Assembly: GCA_020724325.1 (NCBI GenBank)
Contig: DYHC01000107.1
Coordinates: 1 to 7,097 of the forward strand
Source: Melioribacter roseus
Lineage (GTDB): Bacteria > Bacteroidota > Ignavibacteria > Ignavibacteriales > Melioribacteraceae
Direction: 5' to 3'
Length of the DNA stretch: 7,097 nt
Made by a program: the position numbers and the translations under genes. Position 1 is the stretch's first letter. Every line of letters starts with the position of its first letter. Below are positions 1 through 5,618 of the stretch, in pieces. Below the pieces are notes generated by a model. The model was not told the origin of the DNA. It worked only from the letters and a program-made list of their open reading frames with translations, and did no database searches.

Positions 1-106
1 GGTAGAAGAGATAGTATTCAAGTTACCAAGTGATTTTAATCGCTCTCCCAAATTTAACATTCGCTTTCGCTCTGATTAAACTTCGCATTAGCCCGAAACG
101 TTGTAC
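1..106 (+). repeat. partial attC site (right half) ending an upstream cassette
   Basis: The R' box GTTGTAC at 100-106 is preceded by CCGAAAC, exactly as in the complete site near 1100, and followed by the same CGAAATAATG flank. The presumed L' arm GCATTAGCCCG (86-96) has no complement anywhere in 1-85, so its partner L'' and the R'' box should lie left of the window start. The CTCCCAAATTT at 46-56 resembles the CGCCCAAATT in the loop of the site at 3202-3290. No gene is seen in 1-176; the first 100 bases are read as attC loop and arm. The identity of bases 1-45 is less certain. Confidence 0.7.
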
Positions 107-170
107 GAAATAATGAAAAGTTTTAAAATTTCTTTTAGAAATTTTTATTCACAATTTTATTTTTTAAACT
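101..170 (+). repeat. left inverted arm of cassette 1, with side hairpin
   Basis: This is the reverse complement of 947-1016 apart from the hairpin region and scattered mismatches. The inner block 144-170 pairs with 947-974, with one extra A in the right copy. The outer block 101-124 pairs with 992-1016. Between them sits a hairpin, AAATTTC (126-132), loop TTTTA, GAAATTT (138-144). The arm ends 6 bases before the start codon at 177. Confidence 0.9.
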
Positions 171-176
171 AATACT

Positions 177-953
177 ATGGGATTTGAAACACCTTCATTT
201 AATCCAGAAGCAACGCCAAAGCAAGAAAAAGTAAAACAGCTTTTCGGCCATTGTTTTGAAATTTCAAAATTTGAAGAAAACGATCGTATTCCAGTTGGCG
301 GAGAAAGTATTTTTTCTGCAGAGGCAAATATAAAGGTTGAAGGCGATTTTGAAAATTTCAAAGAGTTTTTCCAAGAAACGCAGGATATGGCGAATAAATA
401 TGATTTGCCCAGATTAAAAGAATGGCTTTCCTCTCAAGGAATTGAAATAGATGAAAAACTCTTTGCCGAATTGTTTGCCTTTACTAAAAAATTTGAACAA
501 AAATATCCTGATAATCCAGAACGTTCTGAAACTAGAAAAAAACTTTATGGCGAAAAAGGCAAACAATTAAAACTCAGTGATATATTTGACACAAATAGTG
601 CGGAGTGTGCGGAAATTGCAGCCTTAGCACAAGGATATTTGCAACAGAAAAACATTTCTTCATCATATGTCAGCGGTGATGTTTTGTGGGATAAAGATTG
701 GGAATTTTCCGAAGAGCACAGTTTTATTATTATCAGGCAAGGTGAAAAAGTTTATATCTATGATCCTGCAAATCCAACAAATACAACTTCTGGAAAATTC
801 CCCAGTCTATACACCGTTGAAGCTGATTTTGATGAAGAAATGGCAAAAGATCAAAAAAGATTCGTTACTGCACGAAATATATTAAGTAAGAAAGAAGCCT
901 TTTACGGCGTGAATAACGGCACTAATGTTTGGGCCGAAAAGCATATAGTTTAA
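177..953 (+). CDS. transglutaminase-like cysteine protease-fold protein
   Basis: This 258-residue protein has no signal peptide or membrane segment, so it is probably cytoplasmic. The C-terminal half carries a triad typical of the transglutaminase-like superfamily: Cys144 in SAECAEIAALAQGYL at the start of a helix, His181 in EEHSFIII, and Asp196 in YIYDPANP. These proteins are thiol enzymes (peptidases, amidases or transamidases); the substrate cannot be read from sequence. The first 130 residues are a charged, mostly helical region (FENFKEFF, LKEWLSSQG) that I do not recognise. ATG 177 is chosen because the cassette's inverted arm ends just upstream; there is no Shine-Dalgarno and no in-frame alternative close by. 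The stop codon lies within the right arm. It is the only gene of cassette 1. The fold is fairly secure from the spaced triad; the biological role is unknown. Confidence 0.75.
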   Translation: MGFETPSFNPEATPKQEKVKQLFGHCFEISKFEENDRIPVGGESIFSAEANIKVEGDFENFKEFFQETQDMANKYDLPRLKEWLSSQGIEIDEKLFAELFAFTKKFEQKYPDNPERSETRKKLYGEKGKQLKLSDIFDTNSAECAEIAALAQGYLQQKNISSSYVSGDVLWDKDWEFSEEHSFIIIRQGEKVYIYDPANPTNTTSGKFPSLYTVEADFDEEMAKDQKRFVTARNILSKKEAFYGVNNGTNVWAEKHIV

Positions 954-1016
954 AAAAATAAAATTGTGAATAAATTTTGCTATCGCAAAATAAAACTTTT
1001 CATTACATCGCACAAC
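947..1016 (+). repeat. right inverted arm of cassette 1, with side hairpin
   Basis: Partner of 101-170. It begins over the stop codon of the transglutaminase-like gene (TAA 951-953) and ends in the R'' box GCACAAC (1010-1016). Its own hairpin is TTTTGC (975-980), loop TATC, GCAAAA (985-990). The hairpin has a different sequence from the left arm's hairpin but the same location, so structure is kept while sequence is not. It could also slow or stop transcription after the gene. Confidence 0.9.
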
Positions 1017-1111
1017 ACGGCATATCTGGTTACGGCTTTTATACAAAAGCCTCCACCCATATTTACCTCCGCTACGCTACGGCAAACATCAGATATGCCG
1101 AAACGTTGTAC
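1010..1111 (+). repeat. attC-like recombination site of cassette 1
   Basis: R'' is GCACAAC (1010-1016). L'' CGGCATATCTG (1018-1028) is perfectly complementary to L' CAGATATGCCG (1090-1100). R' is GTTGTAC (1105-1111), inside AACGTTGTACG. The loop holds a further hairpin, GGCTTTT (1034-1040), ATAC, AAAAGCC (1045-1051), and a weak one around 1069-1082 (CCG...CGG). The layout R''-L''-loop-L'-R' is that of integron attC sites. Unlike textbook sites, the L arms pair without an obvious extrahelical base, and R' departs from GTTRRRY at one position. Confidence 0.8.
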
Positions 1112-1177
1112 GAAATAATGAAAAAATTCTTTTTGCCCTATTGGGCAAATTAATCAGGGCAAATTTTAATTTTATTT
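1105..1177 (+). repeat. left inverted arm of cassette 2, with side hairpin
   Basis: The inner block 1150-1177 pairs with 2108-2135 at 26 of 28 positions. The outer block 1105-1131 pairs with about 2156-2182. In between is a hairpin, TTTGCCC (1132-1138), loop TATT, GGGCAAA (1143-1149). The arm abuts the ATG at 1178. Confidence 0.92.
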
Positions 1178-2113
1178 ATGTCGATTGAAAGACCAAAAAA
1201 TTACGAATCTAAAGTTGAGAAGGAAAAAGTTTTGGATCTCAACATCATCTCCTTAAACTATTGCAAGACGACCGACGAAATGATCGGGATTATCGAAGAT
1301 GCTTCTCGTGAAGGACGTGTAGATACAGTTATACTGGGCGAATATAACTTTAAAGTTGATGAGGTGTTGGCAGATCTTAAAAAAATCGAAGCTTTGGCAA
1401 AGGACAAAAAAGTAGACATTATACTCGCCCCCGACTCACATGATATGAGCTGGGAAGAATTTCAAAAACGATTCCAAGGTGAAGGTCGATCCGTTGAAGA
1501 AGAAGGCGTTGATAGCAGAGATTCAATCGGAATTTTTGTTGGTAGAGACGGATTAACCTTTGCCTTTCCAAAGTCATGGCACAGGCATCCTGTACATAAA
1601 ATTCCTGGTACTCACATTGGCGTAACAATTTGCGGAGAGATCGGGACAATTAAACAAAAAGATTTAGAGGGTATCCATGTTTTGTACAATCCTTCTCAAG
1701 AGGCAGATGATGGTTTTTTAAAATTTAGAATGCTACAAAAATACGGCAACCAGCCCCTCACCAGGGAAATTGTATCTCAATTATTGTTAGAGAAAGAGTA
1801 TTATAGAGCCATGCTCGATGATTCGCAATATAACCCGAACGATCCAGAATACGTCCCAGAATTAGATTCACGGGAAGCACGTCAACAGCAATTCAATGAA
1901 GCCGTCGAGCGAGCTTTGGAAAAAGCGTCCGACCCAAAAGCTTCACTTTATGTAGAGAAGATAGAAGAAGCGCTACAAGAAAAAGGCATTCCTGTTGTTA
2001 GGTGCGATGGACCAAATTGTACAGGTGTGCTAAATCCATCAGCAGATATAGAGATCGAGAATTTGGAGTACAAAAATACCTATACAAAATTCAAATTAAA
2101 AAAGGAAAAATAA
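1178..2113 (+). CDS. nitrilase-superfamily (carbon-nitrogen hydrolase) protein with an insertion
   Basis: This 311-residue protein is predicted to be soluble. It shows the Glu-Lys-Cys triad of the nitrilase superfamily in the expected order: Glu55 in VILGEYNF, Lys132 in FAFPKSWHRHP, and Cys152 in GVTICGEIG, followed by a strand ending in NPSQEADD (171-178). The family's closing strand is seen as IPVVRCDGPNCTGVLNP (271-287). Members hydrolyse nitriles or amides, or transfer the acyl group to another amine. In ordinary members about 35-40 residues separate the Cys from that closing strand; here there are about 118, filled by a charged helical stretch (about 179-265, rich in E, K, R and Q). This insertion probably covers or extends the active site. 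ATG 1178 directly follows the inverted arm and lacks a Shine-Dalgarno. Substrate is unknown. Confidence 0.78.
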   Translation: MSIERPKNYESKVEKEKVLDLNIISLNYCKTTDEMIGIIEDASREGRVDTVILGEYNFKVDEVLADLKKIEALAKDKKVDIILAPDSHDMSWEEFQKRFQGEGRSVEEEGVDSRDSIGIFVGRDGLTFAFPKSWHRHPVHKIPGTHIGVTICGEIGTIKQKDLEGIHVLYNPSQEADDGFLKFRMLQKYGNQPLTREIVSQLLLEKEYYRAMLDDSQYNPNDPEYVPELDSREARQQQFNEAVERALEKASDPKASLYVEKIEEALQEKGIPVVRCDGPNCTGVLNPSADIEIENLEYKNTYTKFKLKKEK

Positions 2114-2182
2114 AATTACAATTTACCCTGATTAAATTTCGCCTTTCGGCGAAATAAGAATTTTTCATTACATCGTACGAAC
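2108..2182 (+). repeat. right inverted arm of cassette 2, with side hairpin
   Basis: Partner of 1105-1177, beginning over the nitrilase-like gene's stop codon (2111-2113). Its hairpin is TTTCGCC (2137-2143), loop TTTC, GGCGAAA (2148-2154), located opposite the left arm's different hairpin. With the T-rich tract at 2159-2165 it could also act as an intrinsic terminator. The outer end is the R'' box. Confidence 0.92.
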
Positions 2183-2262
2183 AGCGTGTATGAGGCTATG
2201 GCTTTTTACAAAAACCTTCGACCAAATTGCTTCGCAACTTCACATACACGCGAACGTTGTAC
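2175..2262 (+). repeat. attC-like recombination site of cassette 2
   Basis: R'' is GTACGAAC (2175-2182), one base longer than the other sites. L'' GCGTGTATG (2184-2192) pairs with CATACACGC (2243-2251). R' is GTTGTAC (2256-2262). The loop contains a T5/A5 hairpin (2200-2216) and TTGC-TTC-GCAA (2227-2237), both also present in the site at 3202-3290. The two sites share AGCGTGTATGAGGCTA and most of the loop. The extra G in R'' would bulge from the R stem. Confidence 0.8.
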
Positions 2263-2283
2263 GAAATTCGCCAGCACTTTTTC
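2256..2283 (+). repeat. left inverted arm of cassette 3
   Basis: The block TTCGCCAGCACTTTTTC (2267-2283) is the perfect reverse complement of 3181-3197. With the R' box and CGAAA it gives a stem of about 28 bases when the cassette ends meet. It stops roughly where the side hairpins begin in cassettes 1, 2 and 4. Confidence 0.9.
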
Positions 2284-2308
2284 TACCGAGATTCACAAAA
2301 AGACCATT

Positions 2309-3178
2309 ATGAACAAACAGTTTTTTATAAAGCAGATTAAAAATAACTTTCCAGATTTAAAATTTAAAAAATCTGACATTGTTGATCACGGCTGGAACAA
2401 AACGGTTATTGTTTTGGACAAGACAATAGTATTTACTTTCCCAAAAAATAAAGAGGCACAGTCAAAGTTTAGAGCTGAACTAGAAATATTGCCGAAATTA
2501 AGTAAAACAATAACTTTACCCATACCGGATTTTCAATATATTCCAGCCGACAAATCATTTGCTGGTTATAATTTTGTTCCAGGAGAACCGCTCACGTTCA
2601 AAGATTTCAAAACACTGAATTCTAACCAGCAAAATAAAATAGCAAAACAAGTGTCAGATTTTTTAAATGAACTGCATAATTTTTCCATTACAAGAGCAAA
2701 AAGAGCCGGAGTTACAGTAGCTTGGTCGGAAAAAGATGCAAGGAGTTATTATGCGGGTCAGGCTGAAACAGTTTATAAAAAACTATCCTCAAACGACCGA
2801 AAACTACTTAAAAATATTTTTGATACTTATTGTAACGGAAAAATTAAAAAGGATTTTAAAAAAACTGTTGTTCATCAGGATTTAACCAGCGACCATATCC
2901 TTTTTGCCCCAAAAACTAAAAAGGTTTGTGGCATTATAGACTTTGGCGACATTCAAATTTCCGATCCAGCCGTAGATTTTAGTAAATTATGGGAATACAG
3001 CGAAAATTTTGTGGATAAAGTGTTAAGCGGCTACCAGTCTAAAGATAAAAATCTAAAATCTAGAAGTTATCGGTGGTATATTTATCAATGTATCGGGAAT
3101 ATGTACTGTGGAATAACAATGAAAAGGAAAGACTATTGGCAAAAAGGATATGGTCTTTTGAAATCAACAAAAAAGTAA
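2309..3178 (+). CDS. aminoglycoside phosphotransferase (APH)-family kinase
   Basis: This 289-residue protein has the APH/choline-kinase-like fold. Visible are a nucleotide loop region GWNKTVIVL (28-36), a candidate conserved Glu57 in FRAELEIL, the catalytic loop VHQDLTSDHIL (188-198) with base Asp191, and the metal-binding Asp211 in GIIDFGD. The usual Asn of HxDxxxxN is His196; to my knowledge the SDHIL form recurs in APH(2'')-like proteins. The family phosphorylates aminoglycosides, macrolides or small metabolites, so drug resistance is possible but not shown. ATG 2309 is preferred over the longer in-frame start at 2186 because the extra 41 codons translate the attC site. No Shine-Dalgarno is visible. 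It is the sole gene of cassette 3. Family assignment is strong; substrate is unknown. Confidence 0.85.
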   Translation: MNKQFFIKQIKNNFPDLKFKKSDIVDHGWNKTVIVLDKTIVFTFPKNKEAQSKFRAELEILPKLSKTITLPIPDFQYIPADKSFAGYNFVPGEPLTFKDFKTLNSNQQNKIAKQVSDFLNELHNFSITRAKRAGVTVAWSEKDARSYYAGQAETVYKKLSSNDRKLLKNIFDTYCNGKIKKDFKKTVVHQDLTSDHILFAPKTKKVCGIIDFGDIQISDPAVDFSKLWEYSENFVDKVLSGYQSKDKNLKSRSYRWYIYQCIGNMYCGITMKRKDYWQKGYGLLKSTKK

Positions 3179-3180
3179 CT

Positions 3181-3208
3181 GAAAAAGTGCTGGCGAACAT
3201 CGTACAAC
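3181..3208 (+). repeat. right inverted arm of cassette 3
   Basis: GAAAAAGTGCTGGCGAA (3181-3197) is the exact reverse complement of 2267-2283. It is followed by CATC and the R'' box GTACAAC. It begins 3 bases after the stop codon of the kinase gene. Confidence 0.9.
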
Positions 3209-3290
3209 AGCGTGTATGAGGCTACGGTTTTTTACAAAAACCTCCGCCCAAATTGGCTTCGCCAACTTCTCATACACGCGAACGTTGTAC
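3202..3290 (+). repeat. attC-like recombination site of cassette 3
   Basis: R'' GTACAAC (3202-3208) and R' GTTGTAC (3284-3290) are exact complements. L'' GCGTGTATGAG (3210-3220) and L' CTCATACACGC (3269-3279) are exact complements. The loop contains GGTTTTT-TAC-AAAAACC (3226-3242) and TTGGC-TTC-GCCAA (3253-3265). This is the most regular site of the window. Compared with the site at 2175-2262 the second hairpin has one extra G:C pair, a compensated change. Confidence 0.85.
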
Positions 3291-3351
3291 GCTATACCCG
3301 TTTTCCGCTTGGTTGTTCCAGTGAACTGAAAAGAATTCGATTTTGTTTTTT
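3284..3351 (+). repeat. left inverted arm of cassette 4, with side hairpin
   Basis: The inner block 3329-3351 is a perfect 23-base reverse complement of 5619-5641. The outer block 3284-3309 pairs with 5664-5689 with a few mismatches (for example CCCG with CGGG). Between lies GTTC (3315-3318), CAGT, GAAC (3323-3326), a small hairpin. Weaker complementarity may continue to about 3392 (AAGGGG...GGTG against CACCCCTTCATCCCC at 5587-5601). Confidence 0.9.
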
Positions 3352-3362
3352 CTTATAAGGTA

Positions 3363-3406
3363 GGGATTTATTTTTATAAGGGGATATAAGGTGTTTCTGC
3401 GAAAAT
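3363..3406 (+). repeat. 44-bp direct repeat, copy 1 (cassette leader)
   Basis: It matches 5817-5860 at 38 of 44 positions without a gap; the core TATAAGG[T/A]GTTTCT[G/A]CGAAAAT is the best kept. Weaker similarity (about 15 of 20) reaches left to 3343. TTATAAGG recurs at 3353-3360 and 3374-3381, and ATATAAGG at 3384-3391. It lies 38 bases upstream of the glycosylase start, and the other copy lies in the same relative place of segment 5, so a promoter, 5' leader or regulator site is possible. Function is unknown. Confidence 0.8.
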
Positions 3407-3443
3407 TTTATCTTTACTACTAGGAACATAGACACAACATACT

Positions 3444-4191
3444 ATGAAACTTATTTGGCAAATTGAAAATAGAGATATAATTAAGGTTAAAAAATTTTTT
3501 GAAATAAATAAAAAAAGTAATTTCGTAGTAGGTCGTATAAAACGAAATATCGAAAAAAATTTTCCAAAAGTTACAAAAGAAGAATTTTGGGAAGCGACGA
3601 TAACCTGTTTACTTACCACACAACAAAGATCGGGACCAAAAAGTATTGTAACAAAATTTGTTACCCGTAAGCCTTTCCCGTTGAGTTATGCACTTTGTAA
3701 AAATAATGTTGACCTCGAGAAACTAACTGAAGACGTATTAATAAAATTTGGTGGTATCAGACGCACAAAAACTATTGCAAAAGAAATACAGGTTAATTAC
3801 ATGGTTAGAGGGTGGTGGTTGGCAAGAGGTATTTGATATTGTGAACAATTTATTAACAAACTCATCTGTTGCAGTTGAACGAGAATCAGCAAAATTAATT
3901 ATGGTAAAACTGCGAGGCTTCGGTCCGAAACAATCAAGAAATCTTTTACAAATGCTGGGTCTTACCAAATTTGAAATTCCCATTGATAGCCGGATCACTA
4001 AATGGCTAACCGATTTTGGTTTTCCGATTAAATTATCTGCCGCCGCTCTCGGAGACGAAAATTATTATAATTTTGTTCAAGATGGCTTTCGTAAAATATG
4101 TGAAGCTTGCGAAATTTTTCCATGCGTTTTAGACGCTGCAATTTTCTCCAGTTTTGACGAAGAGTGGCCGGAAGGTATGTTGAGATTTTAA
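3444..4191 (+). pseudogene. HhH-GPD (endonuclease III-like) DNA glycosylase, frameshifted
   Basis: The gene is split between two frames. 3444 to about 3790 encodes the N-terminal part, with EEFWEATITCLLTTQQRSGP and FGGIRRTKTIAKEI. About 3790-4191 encodes the rest in the +1 frame (LITWLEGGGWQEVFDIV). The second part has the helix-hairpin-helix LRGFGPKQSRNLLQMLG (3910-3960), whose Lys (3928-3930) aligns with the lyase Lys of endonuclease III, and IPIDSRITKWL with the catalytic Asp at 3985-3987. Together they would make about 248 residues of a base-excision glycosylase acting on damaged DNA. Both frames are open at 3748-3836, so a single inserted base (or two lost) near 3780-3795 explains it. 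Since both halves keep their key residues, the break is recent, or a sequencing error, or less likely a programmed +1 shift. Confidence 0.75.
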
Positions 4192-4213
4192 ATTCCAGCA
4201 ATCAAATAGGCAC

Positions 4214-4242
4214 TTGACACACTATATCCAATCGGATATAGT
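4214..4242 (+). promoter_or_regulatory. sigma70-type promoter of the toxin-antitoxin group
   Basis: A consensus -35 TTGACA (4214-4219) is separated by 17 bases from -10 TATAGT (4237-4242). Transcription should start near 4249, giving a leader of about 37 bases before the toxin ATG at 4286. It is one of the two best promoters in the window. Confidence 0.85.
4221..4242 (+). promoter_or_regulatory. operator palindrome of the toxin-antitoxin group
   Basis: ACTATATCC (4221-4229), spacer AATC, GGATATAGT (4234-4242) is a perfect 9+9 inverted repeat filling the -35/-10 spacer and covering the -10. The placement fits autorepression by the XRE antitoxin encoded just downstream, as in known HigBA-type systems. 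Confidence 0.85.
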
Positions 4243-4259
4243 ATTGTTATTAATTCTTA

Positions 4260-4289
4260 ATGGCTCAGGTTGATGCTGCTCTAGTATGA
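4260..4289 (+). CDS. possible 9-codon leader ORF overlapping the toxin start
   Basis: ATG 4260 opens a short frame, MAQVDAALV, whose TGA (4287-4289) overlaps the toxin's ATG (4286-4288) in an ATGA arrangement. It lies wholly in the expected leader of the toxin mRNA. Such an arrangement would allow translational coupling and limit toxin synthesis, but a nine-codon frame can also arise by chance, and no Shine-Dalgarno precedes it. Confidence 0.3.
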   Translation: MAQVDAALV

Positions 4290-4699
4290 AGATTGTATAT
4301 TACTATGACGAAATATCAAAATCATGTCCTGTAAAATCATACCTAGCTCAGTTAACGGGGCAATATTCTGATAAAAAACAAGCAAATAAAAAACTAGCCG
4401 ATATACATGGAAAAATTATTTATATTGCACAAATCAATGGAAGGCCTCAGCCGCCAGTCGCGAGGCCAATACAAAATTTTAGCTTTTTTGAGATTAAAAG
4501 CAGGAAGAACAATAAAATTTTAATAAGAATTACGTATTTTTGCCATCAAGGTACGATGATCCTTCTAGATGCCTTTGAAAAACCTGATTATTATCGTACA
4601 TCTAAAGATAAGAAAACTGTCAGTAATGAATTTAAAAAATCAGAGTTATATAGAAACAATTTTATAATGAATCCAAAATTATATGAAGAATATAAATAG
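4286..4699 (+). CDS. HigB/RelE-superfamily toxin (phage Gp49-like)
   Basis: This 137-residue basic protein resembles the Gp49-like branch of RelE/HigB toxins. The strand pair FFEIKSRKNNKILIRITYF (67-85) and the following MILLDAFEKPDYY (91-103) match the family core, and the C-terminal helix region ends in KLYEEYK. Such toxins are ribosome-dependent or free mRNA endonucleases that stop translation when the antitoxin is lost. It is the first gene after the promoter/operator at 4214-4242, and its 3' end overlaps the antitoxin gene by 17 bases, the toxin-first order of HigBA systems. The N-terminal part (residues 1-65) is longer and less typical than in 100-residue relatives. ATG 4286 is preferred for its position after the promoter. 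Family call is good; the target is inferred. Confidence 0.82.
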   Translation: MKIVYYYDEISKSCPVKSYLAQLTGQYSDKKQANKKLADIHGKIIYIAQINGRPQPPVARPIQNFSFFEIKSRKNNKILIRITYFCHQGTMILLDAFEKPDYYRTSKDKKTVSNEFKKSELYRNNFIMNPKLYEEYK

Positions 4700-5099
4700 C
4701 AAAAAACAATCAGTCGATGTTATGCAAGAGGCAAAATTGGATCCTGAATTTTATAATTATGTTAAAGATGCTGAAGTAAAAATCAGACTATCAGTTGAAG
4801 TCTATAAAATGAGAGAACAAAAAGGTTTAAGTCAAACACAGTTAGCAAAACTCGTAAAGTCAACACAGAAGGTAATCTCAAAAATTGAAAATGCAGAAGT
4901 AAATATTGGCATTAACTTGTTAAATAGATTAGCTGAATGTTTAGATTTCAATGTTAAAAACTGGTCTAATATTTTTGGTTTTTTTCCAAATAACATGACC
5001 GTTACCCTTGAGTATAAAGGCGCAAACAACATTGAAGGTTTGGAAATACTTTCCAAAATTGATCATAGTGAAACTTGTTCAGTTAAGCAAATAATTTAA
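4683..5099 (+). CDS. XRE-family antitoxin (HigA-like)
   Basis: This 138-residue protein has a central helix-turn-helix (about 41-90): YKMREQKGLSQTQLAKLVKS, then TQKVISKIENAEVN and LLNRLAECLDF. It should neutralise the upstream toxin and repress the shared promoter through the palindrome at 4221-4242. The start overlaps the last 17 bases of the toxin gene, which couples their translation; a second ATG at 4722 is possible. About 40 residues follow the HTH (NMTVTLEYKGANNIEGLEIL...), an extension not typical of the shortest HigA proteins that may contact the toxin. The next gene begins 7 bases after its stop codon, so a three-gene operon is likely. Confidence 0.85.
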   Translation: MKNINSKKQSVDVMQEAKLDPEFYNYVKDAEVKIRLSVEVYKMREQKGLSQTQLAKLVKSTQKVISKIENAEVNIGINLLNRLAECLDFNVKNWSNIFGFFPNNMTVTLEYKGANNIEGLEILSKIDHSETCSVKQII

Positions 5100-5106
5100 T
5101 TTTTTT

Positions 5107-5541
5107 ATGAAACATATTTGGTCAATCATCTGCGAAAATTCTTCCGTGGACTCAGATAATAATTTAATGAGTATTTTTAATTGTCTCGAAGAATTGCAGC
5201 TAGTTTTGGATAAAACCAAAATAGAAAATTTTGAAACAATTAAATTACCCATCACACTGCAAGTAATTAGCAATCTATTAATTGATAAAGAAATTCTTAA
5301 ATTTACTTCATTTGATATAAAAATAGAATTCGTTGACCCTACGGGAAAAGTATTATTAAATATAGTCAATAAAATACCTGTAAAAAGTGGTATAAAAAGG
5401 TATCGTAACCGCATGAACATACAAGGTTTACCGATCACTAAAAGCGGTACATATTATTTCTTAGTCTCTAAAAAAGAAGGTGGTCATAAAATAGAAAAAG
5501 TAGCTGAACTGCCACTGGATATTAATATTATTTATAAATAA
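5107..5541 (+). CDS. unknown beta-rich protein, third gene of the TA operon
   Basis: This 144-residue soluble protein starts 7 bases after the antitoxin stop. It begins MKHIWSIICENSSVDSDNN, then LMSIFNCLEELQL, alternating strands (FTSFDIKIEFVDPTGKVLLN, 67-86), and a late SGTYYFLVSKKEGG (113-126). The pattern suggests a beta-sandwich. It loosely recalls the DUF6941 group of small cassette and phage-island proteins, but I would not rely on that. There is no signal peptide, membrane segment or catalytic motif that I can see. Its position makes a role with the toxin-antitoxin pair possible, for example a chaperone or a partner, but it may simply share the promoter. ATG 5107 sits in TAATTTTTTTATG with no Shine-Dalgarno. 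It is the last gene of cassette 4. Confidence 0.65.
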   Translation: MKHIWSIICENSSVDSDNNLMSIFNCLEELQLVLDKTKIENFETIKLPITLQVISNLLIDKEILKFTSFDIKIEFVDPTGKVLLNIVNKIPVKSGIKRYRNRMNIQGLPITKSGTYYFLVSKKEGGHKIEKVAELPLDINIIYK

Positions 5542-5618
5542 TACAATTAATATTCAAATTATTGATTAAGTTACTCCGGGCAATTCACCCCTTCATCCCC
5601 TCTTGCCCTCCGCCTTCG

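Larger units (their letters stand above)
101..1105 (+). mobile_element. integron-type gene cassette 1 (transglutaminase-like gene)
   Basis: The cassette is bounded by G^TT junctions of two R' boxes (100/101 and 1105/1106). It holds a single ORF and its own attC at 1010-1111. Its two ends are reverse complements over about 70 bases, so the gene is framed almost exactly from start to stop codon. No promoter is convincing inside it, which is usual for integron cassettes. The assignment rests on the repeated site architecture; no integrase is visible. Confidence 0.75.
1106..2256 (+). mobile_element. integron-type gene cassette 2 (nitrilase-like gene)
   Basis: The cassette lies between the G^TT points of R' boxes at 1105 and 2256. 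It contains one ORF and ends in an attC at 2175-2262. Its ends are complementary over about 75 bases. The left arm stops at the base before the start codon, and the right arm includes the stop codon, so there is almost no spare DNA. No internal promoter is apparent. Confidence 0.75.
2257..3284 (+). mobile_element. integron-type gene cassette 3 (phosphotransferase gene)
   Basis: The cassette lies between R' boxes at 2256 and 3284. It has one ORF and an attC at 3202-3290. Its ends are complementary over about 28 bases, shorter than in the other cassettes and without side hairpins. The left end continues for 25 bases past the arm before the start codon. No promoter is evident. Confidence 0.75.

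Noticed and set aside
667..885. 72-codon frame in another frame of the transglutaminase-like gene
   Set aside because: It is a shadow of the real gene, which carries the catalytic triad in its own frame.
2137..2165. Simple intrinsic terminator after the nitrilase-like gene
   Set aside because: It can fold and has a T-rich tract, but a matching hairpin lies at the mirror position before the gene, so it is better explained as part of the cassette arms; terminator activity remains possible.
2186..2308. Longer N-terminus of the phosphotransferase frame (41 extra codons)
   Set aside because: These codons translate the attC site and the cassette's left arm; family similarity begins at the ATG at 2309.
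1001..3290. CRISPR array
   Set aside because: The repeats are about 1 kb apart, differ in sequence, are inverted-repeat sites and flank genes; no regular short spacers exist.
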